From NCBI GenBank assembly GCA_028688765.1, contig JAQTXO010000001.1:1-64000 (forward strand): a DNA stretch of 64,000 bases, read 5' to 3'. The number at the start of each line of letters is the position of its first letter. Position 1 is the first letter of the stretch. Below the pieces are notes generated by a model. It worked only from the letters and a program-made list of their open reading frames with translations. It had not been told where the DNA came from and searched no databases. Of the stretch, positions 24,873 through 33,145 are shown in pieces. This stretch comes from Acidiphilium sp. Lineage in GTDB: Bacteria > Pseudomonadota > Alphaproteobacteria > Acetobacterales > Acetobacteraceae. The translations under genes were made by a program, and so were the position numbers.

Positions 24873-25622
24873 TCAGTCATCACCGATTGCCCGATCGAGG
24901 TCGAGGCTACCCTGGCTATAGGCGTGATCGATGCGTTGGCAGGCGAGGGCGAAGTAGCGGGGATCGATTTCGATTCCGATGAAACGCCGACCGAGTTTGG
25001 CGCAGGCGACGCCTGTGGTACCTGAGCCGAGGAAGGGATCGCAGACGGTTTCACCTGGATCGGAAGTCCAATCCGCCAGCCAGTCGAAATGCCGCTGGGC
25101 GCGGCTGCATGGGTGTCCGTTCGGTGGGCGGTGGACCGGCTGTACCATCGGGCCGCGTCCGGGGACTAGGTTACGGCCGCGTCCGCGGGCGACGGGATCG
25201 CCGAACCAGTGGGCGAGTTCATCACCGCCGAGGCCACGGCCGATGTAGAGCGGCATGACGAAGGGCAGTTGGATGGTCCGGAAGAAGGGCAGGCGGGGCG
25301 GCACGGTACTGAGGAAGCGTGGATCGCAATCGCAGCGCAGGACGGCGATGAGCCGTTTGACCGGCGGCAGGATGGTCATGGTGTCGGCCCAGAGACCGTA
25401 GGGGTTATCGCTGCCGGGGATCAGGCCAATGGGGCAATTGGGCCAGACCGGATCGGTGAGGATGACATCGATATCGCGCATATCCCGGAGCAGGTCGCGG
25501 CTGTCGGCCCGGAACAGGGTCGCATCGCCGATGATGACCCGTTCCACGGGCGTGATCTGCCGTTCCGCTCGCCCTGGTTCAGAAAGTGCCGGCGGGGCCG
25601 CCGTAGGGGGAGGGCTGGGCAC
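24873..25622 (-). CDS. Site-specific DNA methyltransferase (beta-class N4/N6)
   Basis: A 249-residue predicted DNA amino-methyltransferase. The catalytic motif comes first, as DVILTDPVWPN (about residues 52-62), and the SAM-binding motif last, as VCDPFLGSGTTGVACAKLGR (about 192-211), followed by FIGIEIDPRYFALACQRI. This order (IV before I) is that of the beta class. Motif IV reads DPVW, a variant of DPPY/SPPY. No restriction endonuclease gene is adjacent, so it is probably an orphan methylase carried for protection or regulation. The GTG start at 25622 overlaps the lipoprotein gene by 44 bases; GTG 25547 is a plausible alternative that loses only a Pro-rich leader. It ends the minus-strand transfer operon. 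Confidence 0.8.
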   Translation of the reverse strand: MPSPPPTAAPPALSEPGRAERQITPVERVIIGDATLFRADSRDLLRDMRDIDVILTDPVWPNCPIGLIPGSDNPYGLWADTMTILPPVKRLIAVLRCDCDPRFLSTVPPRLPFFRTIQLPFVMPLYIGRGLGGDELAHWFGDPVARGRGRNLVPGRGPMVQPVHRPPNGHPCSRAQRHFDWLADWTSDPGETVCDPFLGSGTTGVACAKLGRRFIGIEIDPRYFALACQRIDHAYSQGSLDLDRAIGDD

Positions 25623-25908
25623 CGATGGCCCAGGGGGCGGTTTCGTAATCGGGGCGGGTCAGGGTAACGGCGGGATCGTAGGGCTTGACGATGGTGCCCA
25701 TACGGTTGGCGACCGGGGGTTCCCAGGTCGCATGGGCGCTGGCGTAGGGCATCCAGGGGTTGAAATAGGGGTGGTAGACGTGAGGGGCGGGCGGGGCCGA
25801 GTAGTCGGCCGAGGTTTTGACGTTACCGCCGGCACAGCCGGTCAGGGCGGTCAGGGCGGTCAGGGCGGTCAGGGCGGTGAAGATGGCGGTTCGGCTTGCG
25901 AAACGCAT
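25579..25908 (-). CDS. Small lipoprotein of the transfer region
   Basis: A 109-residue lipoprotein precursor: a basic N-terminus, a hydrophobic TAL repeat (residues 11-22) and a lipobox ending LTGC with Cys25, then a Pro/Tyr/His-rich mature part (PHVYHPYFNPWMPYASAHAT) without known domain. It should be anchored in the outer membrane. The signal-peptide repeat comes from four 9-bp DNA units (25841-25876). It lies 62 bases downstream of the coiled-coil gene in the DotA operon. Small lipoproteins such as DotK or VirB7 serve in related secretion cores, but no similarity to them is visible. Confidence 0.65.
   Translation of the reverse strand: MRFASRTAIFTALTALTALTALTGCAGGNVKTSADYSAPPAPHVYHPYFNPWMPYASAHATWEPPVANRMGTIVKPYDPAVTLTRPDYETAPWAIGAQPSPYGGPAGTF
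25841..25876 (-). repeat. Four 9-bp tandem repeats in a signal peptide
   Basis: Four consecutive GTCAGGGCG units (plus strand) encode repeated Thr-Ala-Leu in the lipoprotein signal peptide. Units are in frame, so slippage would change the hydrophobic length of the signal sequence by three residues per unit without breaking the gene. Confidence 0.8.
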
Positions 25909-25970
25909 GATGGCTCTCCTGCGGGTGGAGAGCCATCATCGATCCGAGCGATGCAAGTCGGAAGGGCTGG

Positions 25971-26546
25971 TTATTTTTTCGGTTCGCTGCGCTGATCGGG
26001 GGGGACCAGAATGGGATCCCACCAGGATTCCCAGGCGCAATCGTAAGCGTCGCCGCCCTGTTCGGGGATTTTGAGTAGGCGGCGGTAGTGGTTGAAGGCG
26101 TAGATCAGGTTTTTCCATGCATGGACGGTACAGGCGTGGCTATCCTTTTCGTGATCGAGACGATCTTCGGTCTGGTGGAGTTTCTGCGTGAGGAGGGCGA
26201 TTTCGTGATCACGCAGGGCGATTTCGTGATCACGCAGGGCGATTTCGTGATCACGCAGGGCGATTTCATGTTTGCCTTGGGCGATCTTGACGTCACGGAT
26301 GGCGATGACGGCTTCGCGTTGGGCGACTTCGGCGTCTTTTTTCTGGACGGCGACATCGAGATCGATCGCGTGGTTGCGCAGGCGGATGTATTGTGCGCGC
26401 AGGTTATCGTAATCCTGCTCGAGTTCCATGAACTCGCGCCGCACGGCCAGGCCGTTCCGATAGGATTGGGTGGCACGGACGATCCCGTCTCCGATGATGC
26501 TGCCCTGAATGAACCCGAGGGCGGCGCTGCTGCCATAGTCATCCAT
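25971..26546 (-). CDS. Coiled-coil protein with heptad repeats
   Basis: A 191-residue protein. A Gly-rich N-terminus (SSAALGFIQGSIIGDGIVRA) is followed by a long coiled coil (about residues 35-140) containing perfect ALRDHEI heptads, three of them encoded by identical 21-bp DNA units, then a globular tail rich in Trp and Tyr (DAYDCAWESWWDPILVPPDQ). No signal peptide. It lies 20 bases downstream of the DotA-like gene and is surely cotranscribed. A scaffold or adaptor role for the secretion channel is plausible; the family is not recognised. Confidence 0.65.
   Translation of the reverse strand: MDDYGSSAALGFIQGSIIGDGIVRATQSYRNGLAVRREFMELEQDYDNLRAQYIRLRNHAIDLDVAVQKKDAEVAQREAVIAIRDVKIAQGKHEIALRDHEIALRDHEIALRDHEIALLTQKLHQTEDRLDHEKDSHACTVHAWKNLIYAFNHYRRLLKIPEQGGDAYDCAWESWWDPILVPPDQRSEPKK
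26199..26261 (-). repeat. Three perfect 21-bp tandem repeats in the coiled-coil gene
   Basis: Three identical 21-base units starting GATTTCGTGATCAC on the plus strand, followed by a diverged fourth (GATTTCATG). Each encodes one heptad, ALRDHEI, in the minus-strand gene. The identity at third positions shows recent expansion by slippage or unequal exchange. Confidence 0.85.
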
Positions 26547-26565
26547 AATCGGTCTCCCTTACGGC

Positions 26566-28914
26566 CTAGTCTGCCGCGTCTTCGGCGGGGGGGATGATGT
26601 CGGTTCCCGCGTTCAGCGTGGCATCCGTCCCTGAAGCGCCGCTGCTATTGTTACCATTATTGCTGTTGCCGCGTCCACCGCGATTTTGCGAAGCTGGACC
26701 GCTCAGGCGGCCCGATCCGCCACCTCCGGCCAGGCGACTGATCCCGGCGGAGGCGAGTCTTGCGTCCATTTCGCCCTGATAAACGCGGTTGATTTCGCCG
26801 ACGGTGCCGCGGGTACCCTGGGTGGTGGTGGCGAGGGCGAATTGTTCCATATCGACCCGGCTGGCGGGTGCGAACCCGACCCATTTGATCACCTGGTAGG
26901 GCACCTGGCTGATCATCCGGAATCCCATGACGGCCCAGGTCATTTCGATCACCACGAGCATGGCGAGGAGGACGATCACCCCGAGGATGTTGGTGAGGAC
27001 GTAACCTTGCTGGAATACGAAGTCGGCTCCGAGGTTGAAGGTCTCGAAGGTCAGCCAGGACATGACCGTGAACACCCAGTAGCCGAGCATCAGGCCGAAC
27101 AGCATCAGCACGGGGCGGAACAGGACATTGAACAACAGGCTGTAGCCGTAATAAGCGCGGCCGTGAAAGCCTTCTCCCTGATAGGTCATATGGGCGAGCA
27201 TCCAGAGCGGGACCGCGATCATCGCCTCGATCACCAGGATGAACCAGCTTGCGACGCCGGCGATCCACATGGTCAGGGGAATCATCGGCATAACGAAGGC
27301 GAGAATCAATCCGGGAACCAGCAGTGCCATGCACAGGGTGAAGACGAAGCTGCCAAGGACACCGCCATCGAAGACCTTGGCGGCTACGGCGGCCGCCTCC
27401 CCTTCGGGAAACACCCGGACGATCCGGGCCCAGAGGCCTTTGGCGTTTGCGGCTCGGAGGCCACCGATGGCGACCATCGCACCGGTCGAGGCCACGATCA
27501 TTTTGGAGCCGACGATGGCCATGCTGGCGAAGGGGTCCTGCCAGACCCCGGCAGTGGGGGCGAGGGCCTGGGTGAGGTTGTTCAGCAGGATCTGGTTGAT
27601 CGACATTCGCTTGAGCAGGAACGCCATGGGACCCGTTGGTGTGGTGCCGGCCTTGTCGCCGATGCCGCTTGGGGGTGACGCACTATCGTTGGTTGTGGCG
27701 TTGTTTTCGATTTCCTGCATGAATTTGGCTGTGGCGATCATGGCGGGAGCGATATCCGAAGCGATTGCCGGTCCGATCCCGGAATAGCTTGGCTTCGCCG
27801 GCGTGCCGAGGGTGATGCCGAGCATCGACAATGTGGCTCCGTTGATCTGCGCGATTTTCCAGAAGTAGGCACCGGCTCCGGCCCAGCCGAGATTTTCCAT
27901 TTGTTGTTCGGCGGTGTCGAGATTGCCTTGGGTTCCCTGTGCCGTGCGGAGCGTGGCGATGACGTTGGTGGCGGCAGTGGTCATCAGATTGACCAATTGA
28001 TTGGTCGCTGTGACGTAGGTGGCCCAGAGCGGTTGCAGGGCGGCGCTGTTGCGGGTGGTCCACCAGGTATTGGCGGCGGTTTGGGCGGCGGGCCGGATGG
28101 TGGTGCCGAGGACGTAGTTGATGTCGGCGAGGATATTAGCGGACATGTTGGTATTCACGCCGTCGATGGTCTGGGCACCGTTGCCGGTCTTGACCTCGAT
28201 CGATCCACAGGTCGGGTTGCTACCAGTCTGGTTGCCGATGAGGCTGTAGTTGAGATCGATGAATCCGCTGGATCCGCTGCCGCCGGTGACCTCGCCGGGC
28301 GGCGGCACTTCCTGGTCGTTGTTGGCGGCGTCATTGATCAGGGCGCGGCAGACTTCGGAGTTGATCAGTTCGGCGACGAGGGGTTCGACATTGGGAATCT
28401 GTGGCTTGGTGATCGGCAGGCCCTGGGGGCCGATCGCCTGGATGGCATTGTTGTAGATCGTAGTGGCTCCCCCGATCGCCCATCCTGCGATCTTGATCAC
28501 ACCGCCCTGTCCGACCGAGAATCCGGTGGCCAGCGGGATCATCATGATGGCGGCGAAGCCCATGCGGACCGGGGACCAGGACGATGTTTTTTCGCTGAGC
28601 ACGCGGCCGGTCTCGGCCCCGCGATGGATTTCGATGATGGTGCTGTAGGCGACGTACGCCATGGCGATCAGCATGACGAGGGCGTTGAGATCGCCGAGCA
28701 TGATGCCGATGACGGTCTGTTCGCCGCCCAGGCCGGGGGTGTTGGGATTGCCGGTCAGGGGAAACAGTTCGTTGAGAATCTGGCTCGACCAGTCGGTGCC
28801 CGGCGCGAGTTGCTGCCAGGTGATGTTGGCCGGAGTGGCACCGGCGGCATGAGCCGTGGCCATCATGACGCCCAGGAGGAGAAGCGGCAGGCAGAGTCGC
28901 TTGATGAACGTCAT
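26566..28914 (-). CDS. dotA: Type IVB secretion protein DotA/TraY
   Basis: A 782-residue polytopic inner-membrane protein of the DotA/TraY family. It has a signal-like N-terminus ending in AHAAG, membrane segments near residues 65-95 (IGIMLGDLNALVMLIAMAYV) and 115-145, and a large periplasmic domain (about 150-520). A C-terminal cluster of helices follows (LCMALLVPGLILAFVMPMIP, then MIAVPLWMLAHMTYQGEG and LFRPVLMLFGLMLGYWVFTV). The segment LWMLAHMTYQGEGFHGRAYYG is typical of DotA/TraY. DotA is an essential channel component; TraY is its IncI conjugation counterpart. A Gly/Asn-rich C-terminal tail (about 730-782) is low-complexity. It follows the Toprim gene by 20 bases in the minus-strand operon. 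Confidence 0.88.
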   Translation of the reverse strand: MTFIKRLCLPLLLLGVMMATAHAAGATPANITWQQLAPGTDWSSQILNELFPLTGNPNTPGLGGEQTVIGIMLGDLNALVMLIAMAYVAYSTIIEIHRGAETGRVLSEKTSSWSPVRMGFAAIMMIPLATGFSVGQGGVIKIAGWAIGGATTIYNNAIQAIGPQGLPITKPQIPNVEPLVAELINSEVCRALINDAANNDQEVPPPGEVTGGSGSSGFIDLNYSLIGNQTGSNPTCGSIEVKTGNGAQTIDGVNTNMSANILADINYVLGTTIRPAAQTAANTWWTTRNSAALQPLWATYVTATNQLVNLMTTAATNVIATLRTAQGTQGNLDTAEQQMENLGWAGAGAYFWKIAQINGATLSMLGITLGTPAKPSYSGIGPAIASDIAPAMIATAKFMQEIENNATTNDSASPPSGIGDKAGTTPTGPMAFLLKRMSINQILLNNLTQALAPTAGVWQDPFASMAIVGSKMIVASTGAMVAIGGLRAANAKGLWARIVRVFPEGEAAAVAAKVFDGGVLGSFVFTLCMALLVPGLILAFVMPMIPLTMWIAGVASWFILVIEAMIAVPLWMLAHMTYQGEGFHGRAYYGYSLLFNVLFRPVLMLFGLMLGYWVFTVMSWLTFETFNLGADFVFQQGYVLTNILGVIVLLAMLVVIEMTWAVMGFRMISQVPYQVIKWVGFAPASRVDMEQFALATTTQGTRGTVGEINRVYQGEMDARLASAGISRLAGGGGSGRLSGPASQNRGGRGNSNNGNNSSGASGTDATLNAGTDIIPPAEDAAD

Positions 28915-28933
28915 GATGCTGGCCTTGATTGGG

Positions 28934-31375
28934 TTACATTCCCATGCCGGGGCTGTTGTCCTGCTGAGACTGGCTGGCCGAGCCGGGGGCGAGGTGGAGA
29001 ACCTGACGGATCGTGGCGATGGCCTGGCGAAGGGCCTCGCGGATTTTTTCGCCGAGGTTTTCGATCATGCTGGTTCCCGGTTCGGTGCCGGGGAAGGCCT
29101 GTGCGGCCTTGGCGAGGGTTTCTTCTACCGGCTGGAATTTGGCTTCGTATTCCTTGGGATTGCGTTCGAACCGCCGGTAGGCGGCGTCGAGTTTGGCGCG
29201 ATCCTCGCCGTAATCGTTGAGCCGGTTCACCACACGGTCGACGGCGGTGGCGAGGGCGTCGTTCTGCTTGAGCGAGGATTCGAATTCTTGGCGCAGTCCG
29301 GCGTAACGGCCGTCGGGCCGCATTTCGCTGAGGACTTTTTCGACGTTACCATCTTCGGTCCTGGCGGCGCTGTTGATCCGGGAGACGATATCGCGCCCTG
29401 GGCCTTCGACCAGATCTTTCATGGCGCTGGCTGCGGCGAGAGCGGAGCGTTCGGCGTTGGCGGTGAAGGCATCGATCCGGGATTGCGATTCACGCTTGCC
29501 GATCGATTCGATCATTTCGGCCATTCCGGGTTCTTCTGCGGTTTTCGGCCAGTTGGGCGGCGCGTCGGCGCGGGCGGTCTGGGCTTCGGTCGGCCGGAGG
29601 GGGCCGAACAGGATTTCGCTGGTAGCATCGATGAACGAGCGTGACCGTGCCGGGGTTTCCGTGGTTGCGGTGGCTGACGTCGCGGCGGGCTGCGGGGTCG
29701 GGGCGGGGGTTGCGGTGGTCGGTGCTCCAGGGGTTGGGGTGGCTGGTGCGGCTTGGCCGTTTGCGGCGGCCTCGGCGGCTTTGGCGGCGGCGCGTTTCGC
29801 GTGGGCCGAGTTGGGGCCATAGGTAAAATCATGCCAGGTCATGGCGATGTCGTTGAGGGTTTTGAGGAAATCGCCGCTTTTGCGGACCGGTGCGATGACC
29901 TCGGGGGTACCGACCTTGGCCTGTGCCAAGCCTTCACTTTTCTGCTGTTGCGCGGCCTGTGCCGCCGTCTGGCTCTGGGCGGTCTTGGCTCCGGTTTGAT
30001 CCAATTTTTCATCAGCCTGACCGACTTTCTGTGATATTTCGTTGGCGGTTTGCTGCGTCGTTTGGGCGGTCTGCTGCGTCGTTTGGGCGGTCTGCTGCGT
30101 TGTTTGGGCGGTCTGCCGCGTGCTGGCGGCGTCGGTTTCGCTTTTGCTGGTGTTGCTTCCCATATTCACCACTGCGTCAACGACCCGGTCCTTGAGGCCG
30201 GCCAGCCGCGCATTGATTTCGGTGGTCATTTGCGGGTCGGGTTGGCTGCTCACGAATTTTGCGGCTCCCCGGATATCTTCGACCAGTTTTTGTTCCGGCA
30301 GATTTTTGGTTGCGCCGAGCAGGGTGCCCATTTCATTGTTGTTGAGTCCGGGCATCGTGGTGGCCCGTTTGGCGAGTTCGTTGCGCAGATCCTCGGCGAG
30401 GGTCATGTTTGATCCGGTCAGTTTTTCAACGTCCATCAGCGACCAACCGACCCGCATCCGGTATACCGGATCCTGTAGAACGCCGGTGTTCTGTTGCGCT
30501 TCCAGCATCATCTGTTCGATCCGTTGCCGGATTTTTTCCATATCGGCGTGGTTCGACGTGGCGGCGGCTTGTTTGAGCTGTTCCAGGAGGTCGGTCAGAG
30601 GGTCTTTGGTTGGGATTTTTGCTGTCGTTTCGGGTTGGGCGGCGGTTGCCGTGACCGTCTCGCGATTCTGGGCGGCGGACATAGCGTCCTTGATAGTTGG
30701 GGCCGTGGGGGAAATCACGCCCGGATCAGCGTTGGGGTGGTCTTTCAAGTAGTAGTGCCAGTTGAAGGCCAGTTCGGGCGGTCGGTAGCGTGTGGTGGTG
30801 AGGGTTTCGGACCCGATATCGGCGACGAGCCTGCGGGCGTATTCGGCGACGAGTTCGCCGGAGGTGCCCCGGCCGGTGGCGATGGCGAGTTCCGCGTTGG
30901 GTTTTTCGGTGAGTTTGGTCAGTTCGGCGCGCAGGGCGTCGCTCGATCCGGTTGAGAAGGAGCCGCCGGTGGCGAGGTAGAGCGTATCGGGGCGCATTCG
31001 TTCGATTTGGGCGAAGGCGAGGGCTTCGAGCGGCTGTTCGGTCAGGACGAGGCGTTGCGGGTCTTCTCCGCCGGGCAGGCGGAACAGGCTTTTGTGGCTG
31101 CCCCGCAGCATCATGGTATTGATTTCGGGTCCGTTGAGGGTGACGCCGGTGATGGCTCCGTCGGCGTTGCGTTGCGGGAACCAAGCGGTTCCAGCCGGGC
31201 CTTCGCGCAGGGCGTCGGTTTTGGAGGCGGCCTCGATGATGCCGGGCGCGATGGCGGCCTGTTCGGTCAGAAATTTGAACGCGGGCGAACCCGGTTCGAC
31301 GGCGGGGCTGCGGGTCCATTGCCGCGACGGCGGGACGGGTTCGGCTGAGGTTTCGGAGGCGTTGTTCTGGCTCAT
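28934..31375 (-). CDS. Large Toprim/DUF3991-like protein of the transfer operon
   Basis: An 813-residue soluble protein. Residues about 40-190 resemble the DUF3991-plus-Toprim module of plasmid primase-like and relaxase-associated proteins: ASKTDALREGPAGTAWFPQR, LFRLPGG, VLTEQPLEALAFAQIE (Toprim Glu motif) and LYLATGGSFSTGSSD. A helical middle part (about 255-420) leads to a Gln/Thr repeat of three TAQTTQQ heptads and a long Ala/Pro/Thr linker (about 540-590), then a helical C-terminus. No zinc finger, helicase or relaxase motif is visible. It lies between the IcmX-like and DotA-like genes, an unusual place for a DNA-processing protein; it may act in priming or with the relaxosome. Confidence 0.65.
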   Translation of the reverse strand: MSQNNASETSAEPVPPSRQWTRSPAVEPGSPAFKFLTEQAAIAPGIIEAASKTDALREGPAGTAWFPQRNADGAITGVTLNGPEINTMMLRGSHKSLFRLPGGEDPQRLVLTEQPLEALAFAQIERMRPDTLYLATGGSFSTGSSDALRAELTKLTEKPNAELAIATGRGTSGELVAEYARRLVADIGSETLTTTRYRPPELAFNWHYYLKDHPNADPGVISPTAPTIKDAMSAAQNRETVTATAAQPETTAKIPTKDPLTDLLEQLKQAAATSNHADMEKIRQRIEQMMLEAQQNTGVLQDPVYRMRVGWSLMDVEKLTGSNMTLAEDLRNELAKRATTMPGLNNNEMGTLLGATKNLPEQKLVEDIRGAAKFVSSQPDPQMTTEINARLAGLKDRVVDAVVNMGSNTSKSETDAASTRQTAQTTQQTAQTTQQTAQTTQQTANEISQKVGQADEKLDQTGAKTAQSQTAAQAAQQQKSEGLAQAKVGTPEVIAPVRKSGDFLKTLNDIAMTWHDFTYGPNSAHAKRAAAKAAEAAANGQAAPATPTPGAPTTATPAPTPQPAATSATATTETPARSRSFIDATSEILFGPLRPTEAQTARADAPPNWPKTAEEPGMAEMIESIGKRESQSRIDAFTANAERSALAAASAMKDLVEGPGRDIVSRINSAARTEDGNVEKVLSEMRPDGRYAGLRQEFESSLKQNDALATAVDRVVNRLNDYGEDRAKLDAAYRRFERNPKEYEAKFQPVEETLAKAAQAFPGTEPGTSMIENLGEKIREALRQAIATIRQVLHLAPGSASQSQQDNSPGMGM
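30051..30113 (-). repeat. Three 21-bp tandem repeats in the Toprim-protein gene
   Basis: Three 21-base units (TGCTGCGTCGTTTGGGCGGT plus one base; the third has one change) encode TAQTTQQ heptads in the linker of the minus-strand protein. They are in frame and nearly identical, so the expansion is recent. Confidence 0.85.
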
Positions 31376-31385
31376 GATTTTACCT

Positions 31386-32561
31386 TTAATTGCTGGCGAC
31401 GGTGGGGATGGGAATGGAGGAGGGTGGTTGAAGCTGGTGCTGGGCGGTGTCGGCGAGGAGAGACGCCTCGATCATGGCGGTCTGCTGGCTGAGGCGGTAT
31501 TGCGCGACCGCGATATAGTTGCTCTGGGCGAGTTCGACGGCGATTTCGCGTTGGACCGAGGCGGGTGGTTCGGCGACGAGGTTGGCGTGCCACTGGATGT
31601 TGGATTCGCGGCGATTGGCATCGAGTTCGAGGGCTTCGAGCCAGCTGGCGGTGGTCACGACCGTTTGGCCTTCTGCCGCAAGTTCGGCTCGTTGGGCGGT
31701 GGTCAGGGTGACGGTCGGAGTGCGCTGGGCGATGATGTCGCTGACCACCTGGCGTGCGAGGCTCATCTCGGCATTGTAATGCCGCCGCCAGATGATGGCG
31801 TTCTGGCCGGCGTTGCTGGCGAGTTGGCTGCCCCGGATGGCGGCGGGGGCGACCGGCTGGATCAGGACGGTGGCGAAATTGTTGGCGGTATTGAGACCGG
31901 TCTGGCCGTCGAAGGTCGACTGGCCCAGGATGGAATCGGCATCCTGATCGGCGTCGGGGGTGGCGGTTTCCTGGCACTCGCCGGCTGAGGCGTCGTTGGC
32001 CGAGCAGTAGAGGCTGTAGTGCAGTTTGTTGATCGAGGCGATGCCCTGGGCCATGCCGTTGTAGCTTGGCGTACCGGGCTGGGCCTGGTCTCGTGCGTTC
32101 TGGATATTGGCGATCACCGCAGCTGTCGCTGCGGCCTGATTGCCGGCCGCGACGATGCTCTGGCCATTGGTCAGGCTGTCGCAGGTCTGCGGCGTGACGA
32201 CGTGTTGCTGGACGATTTGTGCGTCCGCCATCTGCCGGTTGACGATGGCGTTGGCCTGATTCGAAGCGTCGACGATTTGTTGGGTGGCACCGACTTGTCC
32301 CTTCATATAATTGGACAATTGGGTGAAGCCGTCGCCGAGCTGGTTGTTGATATAGGTCTGGACGCTTTGCAGTTTGCCGCTCAATGCGTTCTGCATGGTG
32401 GTCACGTCGGTGCCGACCGTCTGCACCGCCTGGATCAGCAACACGATGTCGCCAAGGCCGAACGCCCGTGCGCGTTGGGGGGTCAGGACGGTCGCGCCGA
32501 GGATGAGTCCGGTCGCACCGGCGGCCAGCAAGGCGGGGCGCATGATCCGGCGGGCTTTCAT
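31386..32561 (-). CDS. IcmX/TraW-like secreted transfer protein
   Basis: A 391-residue exported protein. The start at ATG 32561 overlaps the previous stop (ATGA) and gives a signal peptide (RPALLAAGATGLILGATVLT ending RARA). The mature part is helical, with a coiled-coil-like N-terminal third (VGTDVTTMQNALSGKLQSVQ), two Cys in the centre (CDSL and YCSA...GEC) and a C-terminal SNYIAVAQYRLSQQTAMIEA segment. Its position just before the Toprim and DotA genes matches traW-traX-traY of IncI plasmids, and the overall pattern resembles IcmX/TraW. The assignment rests on position and architecture more than on a diagnostic motif. Confidence 0.6.
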   Translation of the reverse strand: MKARRIMRPALLAAGATGLILGATVLTPQRARAFGLGDIVLLIQAVQTVGTDVTTMQNALSGKLQSVQTYINNQLGDGFTQLSNYMKGQVGATQQIVDASNQANAIVNRQMADAQIVQQHVVTPQTCDSLTNGQSIVAAGNQAAATAAVIANIQNARDQAQPGTPSYNGMAQGIASINKLHYSLYCSANDASAGECQETATPDADQDADSILGQSTFDGQTGLNTANNFATVLIQPVAPAAIRGSQLASNAGQNAIIWRRHYNAEMSLARQVVSDIIAQRTPTVTLTTAQRAELAAEGQTVVTTASWLEALELDANRRESNIQWHANLVAEPPASVQREIAVELAQSNYIAVAQYRLSQQTAMIEASLLADTAQHQLQPPSSIPIPTVASN

Positions 32562-33145
32562 GGGCCGACTCCATTGGGGTTCGGGTAGCCGGTGGGCGAC
32601 ATGGCCTGGCCGTTGACGTAGAGGCTGGACTGGCCGGTCCCGTTGAGGCTGGTGCCAATGGAGGCGATGGTTGGGCCGCCGCCACCGAGGTTTAAGGACG
32701 GGCAGAAATTGCCGAAGCCCAAATTGCCGAAGCCGCCGAGGTTGAAGCCGGTAATGGTGAGACCACACTGGGCGGTACCCATGGCGGATTGATAGGCCTG
32801 GGTGGCTGCGCCGCAGATTTTTCCCTCGACATCCTGGAGCAGATTAGCGGGATTCAGGAGATTGGTGATGACGTTCAGCCCGACGCCGTTGAAAAAATTT
32901 CCGAGGCAGGAGAGTTGGGTGACCGATTGTGGGGCCTGGACGATCTGGTTATTGGCGGCGATCGCTGCGGTGATGCCGGTTGCGGCGGCCTGGGCGAGAA
33001 CGGCGCAACCGGTGGTGCTGCCGGTATTGGCGGTGCTTCCGCCGGGTGCTCCTTGGGCGAGGGCTTGCGGGATCGGCGTGAGCGCAAGGCTGAGGGCGAG
33101 GCATCCTGCGCTAAGCCGCCCGATGGTAGGGGTTTGGGTGATCAT
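32558..33145 (-). CDS. Secreted Cys-containing protein of the transfer operon
   Basis: A 195-residue protein with a signal peptide (CLALSLALTPIPQALAQ) and a mature part with Cys residues around GCAVLAQ, LSCLGNFF, KICGAATQ, AQCGLTI and NFCPSL. These probably form disulfides, with help from the DsbG-like protein of the neighbouring operon. The C-terminal half is Gly/Asn/Leu-rich (FNLGGFGNLGFGNF), suggesting a beta-rich or filament-like region. It overlaps both neighbours by four bases (ATGA). No family recognised; a periplasmic or surface component is likely. Confidence 0.6.
   Translation of the reverse strand: MITQTPTIGRLSAGCLALSLALTPIPQALAQGAPGGSTANTGSTTGCAVLAQAAATGITAAIAANNQIVQAPQSVTQLSCLGNFFNGVGLNVITNLLNPANLLQDVEGKICGAATQAYQSAMGTAQCGLTITGFNLGGFGNLGFGNFCPSLNLGGGGPTIASIGTSLNGTGQSSLYVNGQAMSPTGYPNPNGVGP

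Noticed and set aside
26199..26261. CRISPR-like direct repeats
   Set aside because: Units are contiguous without spacers and encode in-frame heptads, so they are coding tandem repeats.
26686..27678. Plus-strand ORF (330 codons) opposite dotA
   Set aside because: His/Asp/Gly-rich shadow of the DotA-like gene; no domain or ribosome site.
27901..29220. Long plus-strand ORF (439 codons) opposite dotA and the Toprim gene
   Set aside because: Composition is Gly/Asp-rich reverse-strand noise typical of GC-rich DNA; the minus-strand frames have clear domains, ribosome sites and operon spacing.
31372..32685. Minus-strand ORF (437 codons) in another frame of the IcmX-like gene
   Set aside because: Arg/Pro/His-rich frame with no signal peptide; the neighbouring frame gives a coupled ATGA start and a proper signal sequence.
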